Shown in pieces: positions 1-3,704 of a stretch of 5,267 nucleotides of DNA. A program made the position numbers and the translations under genes. The first letter of the stretch is position 1. Every line of letters begins with the position of its first letter. The DNA comes from Spartobacteria bacterium UBA6821 (GTDB lineage: Bacteria > Verrucomicrobiota > Verrucomicrobiia > Chthoniobacterales > UBA6821). Below the pieces are notes generated by a model. That model searched no databases and had not been told where the DNA came from. It saw nothing but the letters and a program-made list of their open reading frames with translations. The stretch lies in NCBI GenBank assembly GCA_002452515.1, contig DKEN01000015.1:9487-14753 (forward strand), given 5' to 3'.

Positions 1-522
1 CGCGTGCGCCAGCGCATCGCGCCGCTCAAGGCGATGAGCAACGACTGGCTCGAAGTCATGGACGTGGCGCATCGCCTCGGACTTTATTCGAGCGCGACGA
101 TGATGTTCGGCCATGTCGAGACCGTGGAGGATCGCATCGAGCATCTAGGACGACTACGTCGTCAGCAGGATGAGACAGGGGGATTCACTGCCTTCATCTG
201 CTGGACTTTCCAGCCCGAGAATACAAAGCTTCGCGCTGAGCCGGTCGGTTCGGCTGAGTATCTGAGAATGCAGGCTCTCTCCCGCGTCTTCCTCGATAAC
301 TTTACCAATGTGCAGAGTTCTTGGGTGACGCAGGGGCCGAAGATCGGACAGGTTGCGCTACGCTACGGTGCCAATGACTTCGGCAGTGTCATGATGGAGG
401 AGAATGTTGTCAGCAAGGCCGGTGCGAATTTCCGTCTGGAATCCCAGGAAATCGAGAACCTCATCCGGGAAGCAGGCTATACTCCACGCCGTCGCAACAA
501 CTGGTATGAGTTGGTGGATTAA
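1..522 (+). CDS. mqnC: Cyclic dehypoxanthinyl futalosine synthase MqnC, C-terminal part (5' end outside window)
   Basis: This is the last 173 residues of a radical SAM enzyme of the futalosine menaquinone pathway. MqnC cyclises dehypoxanthine futalosine to the spiro compound cyclic dehypoxanthinyl futalosine in the cytoplasm. The reading frame is open from base 1 and ends at TAA 520-522. Family blocks seen in order are ATMMFGHVET, LRRQQDETGGFTAFICWTF-QPENT, SSWVTQGPKIGQVAL, GANDFGSVMMEENVVSKAG and a terminal RRNNWYELVD. The related aminofutalosine synthase MqnE shares the ATM-GH-ET and QDETGGF blocks. The WTFQPENT and SSWVTQG...GANDFGS...EENVV combination points to MqnC instead. The CxxxCxxC iron-sulfur motif should lie upstream of the window and cannot be checked. 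The family is usually about 360 residues, so roughly half is present. Its last 17 bases overlap the next gene. Confidence 0.93.
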   Translation, partial: RVRQRIAPLKAMSNDWLEVMDVAHRLGLYSSATMMFGHVETVEDRIEHLGRLRRQQDETGGFTAFICWTFQPENTKLRAEPVGSAEYLRMQALSRVFLDNFTNVQSSWVTQGPKIGQVALRYGANDFGSVMMEENVVSKAGANFRLESQEIENLIREAGYTPRRRNNWYELVD

Positions 523-1495
523 GATTCGCCAGGCTCAGTGTGCTTTCCTGCTTGCAACGGCGGGGCTGTGTTTCTCGGCAGCCGCCCAGACAAATCCACT
601 CGTTCTTCCCCCCTCGGACACCCGATTCGTCGTGGATGACGAGGCTTTTGAGTCAAATTCGGACAAACAGGTCGAGCAACTTGCCAAGGAAGGAAAGCTG
701 ATTGATTACTCCTATCTTGCCGAGCATGTCCCGCTGGAGCGTTCTGAACTGCCTCTTTCGCCGGTGGCAACAAATCAGCTGAATGGGCCGGAATTGGCTG
801 ATGCCTTGAGGCGCAGCACGGTGGCTGTGGGACTTCGTTATCAGGAACCGCATTCAAAAAAATGGCGGTACGAGATTGCTGCCACCGCCTTTGCTGTTGC
901 GCCCGAGATCCTGAGCACGTCGCTCCATGTCATGACCATCGATCCTGAGATGATGAGGGAGGCCCAGGCGGTTGCTGTGACCGCTGATGGGAAGATTTTT
1001 CCGATCACCGAAATCGCCGCAACGAGCAGTCGGGGCGACACCTGTTTGGTGAGAGCGCCCGGCCTTTCTTTGCCTCTTTTGCCGTTGCGTCCCGGCGTGA
1101 AAACAGGCGAAAAGATCTGGTGCATGAGTCATCCCGACGGCTTCACCTACATGTTTACTTCCGGGGAGGTGGCGCGGATCAGTCGCGAACGCAACGACAA
1201 GAAAACTGCACCCGGTCTCCATGTGGAAGTGACAGCAGAGTATTGCCCGGGTTCAAGTGGCGGAGCCGTGACCGATGGCGCCGGTAATGTCGTGGCCCAA
1301 GTTTCCAGCATCAACCAATACAGCGACACTGATTCACGCGACGCGAGGATGGTCAACGGCATCGTCTCCGCCCGCACCTGCACGGCGGCTGAAGAGATGA
1401 TCGCCCTGACGACACACGGGCAGAACGAACCTGTGCCGTTACCTGCACCGTTGCCTCATCCGAAACACCGTCTTCCAAAAACATCGAATCCATAA
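506..1495 (+). CDS. Exported trypsin-like serine protease (S1/Trypsin_2 type), no PDZ domain
   Basis: This 329-residue protein starts with a clear Sec signal peptide: K6 and R8, a hydrophobic stretch from about 10 to 23, and an AAA-Q cleavage site after A27. Residues about 101-290 form a chymotrypsin-fold peptidase. The likely catalytic triad is H141 (STSLHVM), D178 (SSRGDTCLV) and S251 (CPGSSGGAV, the GxSGG motif). The triad looks complete, so it is probably an active endopeptidase of the cell envelope or outside. There is no PDZ domain as in DegP/HtrA; the C-terminus is a proline-rich tail (about 309-329). ATG 506 is chosen because the signal peptide begins there. The frame is open back to 404, but that extension would put 34 residues before the signal. 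No Shine-Dalgarno is visible, and the start overlaps the mqnC end by 17 bases, so translation may be coupled to it. The substrate is unknown, and nothing links it to menaquinone synthesis beyond adjacency. Confidence 0.85.
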   Translation: MSWWIKIRQAQCAFLLATAGLCFSAAAQTNPLVLPPSDTRFVVDDEAFESNSDKQVEQLAKEGKLIDYSYLAEHVPLERSELPLSPVATNQLNGPELADALRRSTVAVGLRYQEPHSKKWRYEIAATAFAVAPEILSTSLHVMTIDPEMMREAQAVAVTADGKIFPITEIAATSSRGDTCLVRAPGLSLPLLPLRPGVKTGEKIWCMSHPDGFTYMFTSGEVARISRERNDKKTAPGLHVEVTAEYCPGSSGGAVTDGAGNVVAQVSSINQYSDTDSRDARMVNGIVSARTCTAAEEMIALTTHGQNEPVPLPAPLPHPKHRLPKTSNP

Positions 1496-1502
1496 AGCAT
1501 AA

Positions 1503-1588
1503 GGCGGGGGCTAAATAATTAAAAATCAGTGCTTTTCAAAAAGCCGATTTCTGATCAAGTGAGTTACTGATTTTCTGGCCCCCCCGCC
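1503..1588 (+). promoter_or_regulatory. Nested inverted repeat filling the protease-PEP gene gap, ending at the next start codon
   Basis: The outer arms are GGCGGGGGC (1503-1511) and GCCCCCCCGCC (1578-1588). The inner arms are AAAATCAGT (1522-1530) and its perfect complement ACTGATTTT (1566-1574). A small hairpin, GCTTT-TCAA-AAAGC (1531-1544), sits inside. A second CTGAT copy at 1551-1555 could compete for the inner left arm, giving an alternative fold. The right outer arm ends one base before ATG 1590. There is no U-run after it, so it does not look like an intrinsic terminator. It could be a leader structure controlling translation of the next gene. I saw no convincing promoter in this gap. 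The pairing is seen directly; the role is inferred. Confidence 0.5.
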
Positions 1589-1589
1589 A

Positions 1590-1844
1590 ATGAAAGCCAA
1601 AATATCTACACCTCTGTCGTCTCTTGGACCCCTGATCGCTTTGCTGATGCAGGGGGCGGTTCATGCCCAAACCACGCTTGCCGACGTAGTCGCTGGTGGA
1701 CAGAAGATGAACACCAACATGATGTCAGGATTGAATTCACTCGGATCGCATGGCTTTGCCGCCGTACCTGAGTCAACCAACTACCTGCTCTTTGGCGTTA
1801 GTGCGTTGTTGCTGATCGCCGTTATTCGAACTTGGAAAACCTGA
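1590..1844 (+). CDS. Very small exported protein with PEP-CTERM-like C-terminal sorting signal
   Basis: This 84-residue protein has a tripartite layout. Residues 1-26 form a Sec signal peptide (K2, K4, a hydrophobic core of about 8-22, cleavage after VHA26 before QTT). Residues 27-58 are a short polar segment rich in Gly, Asn, Ser and Met. Residues 59-84 are a VPES motif, a hydrophobic span (about 65-79) and a short basic end (R80, K83). That tail matches the arrangement of PEP-CTERM signals, which exosortases recognise and cleave, with Ser in place of the second Pro. The mature part would be only about 35 residues, far below typical family members. ATG 1590 is the first start after an in-frame TGA at 1560-1562; no Shine-Dalgarno is present. 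I do not recognise the mature segment. It could instead be a plain small membrane protein with an N-terminal signal anchor. Confidence 0.65.
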   Translation: MKAKISTPLSSLGPLIALLMQGAVHAQTTLADVVAGGQKMNTNMMSGLNSLGSHGFAAVPESTNYLLFGVSALLLIAVIRTWKT

Positions 1845-1863
1845 CGGAGCATCTTTTTATACT
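1832..1863 (+). promoter_or_regulatory. Weak candidate promoter for the rpmI operon
   Basis: TATACT at 1858-1863 is one mismatch from the -10 consensus TATAAT and follows a T-rich stretch. The best -35-like hexamer is TTGGAA at 1832-1837, but the 20-base spacing is too long for a good sigma-70 site. If used, transcription would start near 1870 and give a leader of about 40 bases made up almost entirely of the G-run/C-run hairpin before rpmI. The site overlaps the end of the preceding small gene. Position and hexamer are seen; promoter activity is a guess. Confidence 0.25.
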
Positions 1864-1876
1864 TTCCTGTTGCCAA

Positions 1877-1907
1877 GGGGGGTTCTCTCTGTAATTGTCC
1901 ACCCCCC
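1877..1907 (+). promoter_or_regulatory. G6T/AC6 inverted repeat abutting the rpmI start codon
   Basis: GGGGGGT (1877-1883) and ACCCCCC (1901-1907) are perfect complements separated by 17 bases. The right arm ends directly before ATG 1908. A stem of six G-C pairs and one A-U pair would lie at the ribosome landing site and should hinder initiation unless opened. No Shine-Dalgarno sits at normal spacing; the G-run itself is about 25 bases from the ATG. L20 and L35 genes are known to be under translational feedback in other bacteria, so this could be an operator, but that is inferred. It is not a terminator, since no U-run follows. Confidence 0.45.
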
Positions 1908-2123
1908 ATGCCAAAAGCAATCGCCCGTAGCAAAACCAAGAAATCTGTGGCCAAGCGTTTCAAGCTTACCGCCACAGGTAAGGTCGTTCGGTCGAAGGCC
2001 GGTCGGCGCCACTTGCTGGAGTGCAAAAGCTCCAAGAGCAAGCGGAAACTCGGCAAACAGGTCGTAGTCCATGACTCCGATGTCAGCCGCGTTAAGCTGA
2101 ACCTTCCTTTCGGTCTGAAGTAA
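1908..2123 (+). CDS. rpmI: 50S ribosomal protein L35
   Basis: This is a small, very basic 71-residue protein of the large ribosomal subunit. Family features are the MPK start, the KTKKSVAKRFKLTATGKV segment (residues 9-26), the SKAGRRHLL block (29-37) and the lysine- and serine-rich SSKSKRKLGK (41-50), ending in a LPFG-like tail. The length is slightly above the usual 64-66 residues because of a few extra residues before the conserved KRF block. ATG 1908 is fixed by the conserved MPK start. The start has no Shine-Dalgarno and lies directly against a C-run arm of an inverted repeat. It is the first gene of rpmI-rplT-pheS-pheT; infC, the common upstream partner, is absent. The stop codon lies inside a 13-base tandem duplication. 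Confidence 0.95.
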   Translation: MPKAIARSKTKKSVAKRFKLTATGKVVRSKAGRRHLLECKSSKSKRKLGKQVVVHDSDVSRVKLNLPFGLK

Positions 2124-2136
2124 CCGTCTGAAGTAA
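2111..2136 (+). repeat. 13-base tandem duplication spanning the rpmI stop codon
   Basis: CGGTCTGAAGTAA (2111-2123) is followed immediately by CCGTCTGAAGTAA (2124-2136), 12 of 13 bases identical. The first copy encodes the last residues and the TAA of L35. The second lies in the spacer and, as 13 is not a multiple of 3, is out of frame. It looks like a replication-slippage duplication that left the protein unchanged. Confidence 0.8.
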
Positions 2137-2142
2137 ACAATA

Positions 2143-2203
2143 CGATCCGAGGATCTGGCCGGGAGTCTCCCGTGCCTACCCGGGCGGGTGAGATCCCGGA
2201 TCG
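2143..2203 (+). promoter_or_regulatory. Predicted three-way-junction RNA in the rpmI-rplT spacer; candidate L20/L35 autoregulatory leader
   Basis: Three helices can be drawn. P1 pairs 2143-2156 (CGATCCGAGGATCT) with 2191-2203 (AGATCCCGGATCG), complementary except for one bulged A. P2 lies in 2157-2176: GGC plus CGGGA pair with TCCCG plus GCC across a GTC loop, with a single bulged T. P3 is ACCCG-GG-CGGGT at 2178-2189. The helices are joined by zero or one unpaired base. An A-rich, probably unstructured stretch follows (2205-2219), so this is not an intrinsic terminator. It lies 59 bases before rplT. L20 represses its own operon in E. coli by binding RNA that mimics its 23S rRNA site, and an L20 leader is known in Firmicutes upstream of infC. 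An equivalent role here is inference; base pairing was done by eye. Confidence 0.5.
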
Positions 2204-2262
2204 ACAAAAAACAAACAACCTGCCCGAAGAGGCCCGTCGTGTCACAGCGATGGGAATGACAG

Positions 2263-2649
2263 ATGCCAAGAGCAACCAATTCACCCGCAAGTCGCGCACG
2301 CCGCAAGCGGGTTATCGCAGAGGCCAGCGGTTACCGCGGCCGCCGTTCCAAACTCTTCCGTTACGCGAAGGATGCCCGCATGAAGGGCAAGTACTGGGCG
2401 TACCGTGACCGCAAGACGCGCAAGCGCAACGTCCGTTCCCTCTGGATCGTCCGTCTGAATGCAGCCGTTCGTGCCCAGGGTTTGAACTACAACCGTTTTA
2501 TCGAAGGTCTTAAGGCCGCCAACATTCTCCTCGATCGCAAAGTTCTTTCGGACATCGCGATTCAGGACGAGGGCACCTTCAGCAAGATCGTCGCCTCGGC
2601 CAAAGCCGCCCTCGAGATCAAATCTCAGGCGCTCGCCAAGGCTGCCTAG
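2263..2649 (+). CDS. rplT: 50S ribosomal protein L20
   Basis: This 128-residue protein is an early-assembly 50S subunit protein that binds 23S rRNA; in several bacteria it also represses its own operon. Visible family blocks are MPRATNSPASRARRKRV at the N-terminus, GYRGRRSKLFRYAKDA (residues 23-38), YWAYRDRKTRKRNVRSLWIVRLNAA (about 44-68), LNYNRFIEGLKAANILLDRKVLSDIAI (about 74-100) and a C-terminal FSKIVASAKAAL helix. It is slightly longer than the usual 115-120 residues through its alanine-rich tail. ATG 2263 is fixed by the conserved MPRATN start. Only a weak GATGGGA lies upstream, so the start lacks a clear Shine-Dalgarno. A structured spacer separates it from rpmI, which would let L20 output be set apart from L35. 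Confidence 0.96.
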   Translation: MPRATNSPASRARRKRVIAEASGYRGRRSKLFRYAKDARMKGKYWAYRDRKTRKRNVRSLWIVRLNAAVRAQGLNYNRFIEGLKAANILLDRKVLSDIAIQDEGTFSKIVASAKAALEIKSQALAKAA

Positions 2650-2672
2650 TTTCGGCGGTCACCCAGCGATCT

Positions 2673-2685
2673 CGGGGATTCTCCG
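2673..2685 (+). promoter_or_regulatory. Small hairpin covering the pheS start region
   Basis: CGGGG (2673-2677) can pair with CTCCG (2681-2685) with one G-U pair and a three-base ATT loop; the last G is the first base of the GTG start codon. CGGGGA is also the only ribosome-binding-like purine stretch before pheS, so the fold would hide both it and the start. The stem is short and may be chance, but it resembles the G-run/C-run arrangement at the starts of two other genes here. Confidence 0.3.
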
Positions 2686-3701
2686 TGGAAACTCAGATCG
2701 AATCACTTCGGATCGAGGCGCTCTCCGCACTTGCGGGAGCGTCCGATGCCGCGAGCCTAAAGGAGGTCCGCGTTAACTTCTTGGGAAAGACAGGCTCCAT
2801 ATCGCTCTTGAGTGAGGGGATGCGTCATCTTTCCAAGGAAGATCGTCCGCTCATCGGGAAACTGCTCAACGAGCTCCGAACTGCCGTCACCGCAGCGCTG
2901 AATGAAAAAGAAGGAGCCCTCGCCGCGGCATCCGATGCAGCCGCCTTTGCCTTCATCGATGCGACCCTTCCGGGAACCAAACCAGAGGCCGGATCGCTCC
3001 ACCCGCTCACCCTTTTGGTGGATCGTGCCGTTCAGATTTTCCGCAGGCTTGGCTTTGCCATCGCTGATGGGCCCGACATCGAGACCGAGTGGCATTGTTT
3101 CGATGCGCTCAATACTCCCGCCGATCATCCGGCCCGCAATGAGCAGGATACCTTCTATCTTCCCGACGGGCATTTGCTTCGCACCCATACCTCCTCGATT
3201 CAGATCCGGACGATGGTGCAGCAGCCACCCCCAATCCGCATCATCGCTCCCGGTGCCGCCTACCGCCGTGACGAGGTTGATGCCACGCATCTTGCACAGT
3301 TCACCCAGATGGAGGGACTCTATGTCGCCCCCAAAGTGAGCCTTGCCGATCTGAAGGGCACCATCGAATTCTTCTTCCACGAGCTTTTTGGTCCCGGCAC
3401 GGAAATCCGCTTTCGTCCCCATTTCTTCCCTTTTACCGAACCAAGCTATGAAATTGATATCCGCACCGAGGCACTCGGCGGGAAGTGGATGGAACTGGCC
3501 GGTTGTGGCATGGTCGATCCCGCTGTTTTTGCCGAAGTGAACAAAGCTCGTGGCGATGACGCTTACGACCCCGAGAAAATCAGCGGCTTTGCCTTTGGGT
3601 TTGGTCTCGACCGACTAGCCATGAATCTGACCGGTATCTCCGATATCCGGATGCTGACGCAGAATGATCTCCGCTTCCTCTCCCGATTCAACTCACTCTA
3701 G
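2685..3701 (+). CDS. pheS: Phenylalanine--tRNA ligase alpha subunit
   Basis: This 338-residue class II synthetase subunit carries the active site that activates Phe with ATP and charges tRNA-Phe, in an alpha2beta2 enzyme with PheT. Residues 1-85 form the N-terminal coiled-coil arm. Motif 1 lies around 106-151 (HPLTLLVDRAVQIFRRLGF, then GPDIETEWHCFDALN). The substrate-contacting HTSSIQIR is at 168-175, and YRRDEVDATH at 193-202. Motif 2 is FRPHFFPFTEPSYEID (243-258), with the FPF phenylalanines that stack on the substrate. Motif 3 is GFAFGFGLDRL (301-311); A303 corresponds to E. coli A294, which sets pocket size. The usual FHQxEG reads FTQMEG (206-211). GTG 2685 is chosen because the arm then aligns with family N-termini. 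It follows rplT by 35 bases and precedes pheT by 3. No T-box or leader peptide is seen. Confidence 0.97.
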   Translation: METQIESLRIEALSALAGASDAASLKEVRVNFLGKTGSISLLSEGMRHLSKEDRPLIGKLLNELRTAVTAALNEKEGALAAASDAAAFAFIDATLPGTKPEAGSLHPLTLLVDRAVQIFRRLGFAIADGPDIETEWHCFDALNTPADHPARNEQDTFYLPDGHLLRTHTSSIQIRTMVQQPPPIRIIAPGAAYRRDEVDATHLAQFTQMEGLYVAPKVSLADLKGTIEFFFHELFGPGTEIRFRPHFFPFTEPSYEIDIRTEALGGKWMELAGCGMVDPAVFAEVNKARGDDAYDPEKISGFAFGFGLDRLAMNLTGISDIRMLTQNDLRFLSRFNSL

Positions 3702-3704
3702 GCC

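Noticed and set aside
149..163. Hairpin GACGAC-TAC-GTCGTC
   Set aside because: It falls within well-conserved mqnC coding sequence and encodes family residues (GRLRRQQDE region), so it is most simply chance.
404..505. 34-residue upstream extension of the protease reading frame
   Set aside because: It lies wholly within mqnC and would put a charged non-signal segment before an obvious signal peptide starting at 506.
506..571. Lipoprotein signal at the protease Cys22
   Set aside because: Residues before the Cys (AGL) do not fit a lipobox, and a standard AAA-Q cleavage site follows.
1818..1857. Possible intrinsic terminator after the small exported protein gene (CCGT/ACGG stem and T5)
   Set aside because: The stem is only four to five pairs with a loop of about 21 bases and overlaps coding sequence; too weak to call.
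2204..2262. Terminator reading after the junction RNA
   Set aside because: The stretch following the stem is A-rich, not U-rich, on the coding strand; on the other strand the T-run lies on the wrong side.
2650..2684. T-box or leader-peptide attenuator before pheS
   Set aside because: The 35-base spacer is far too short for a T-box and has no Phe-rich small frame or terminator.
2757..3422. 221-residue minus-strand open frame opposite pheS
   Set aside because: It is antisense to strongly conserved PheS motifs, has no recognisable domain, and looks like a GC-driven shadow frame.
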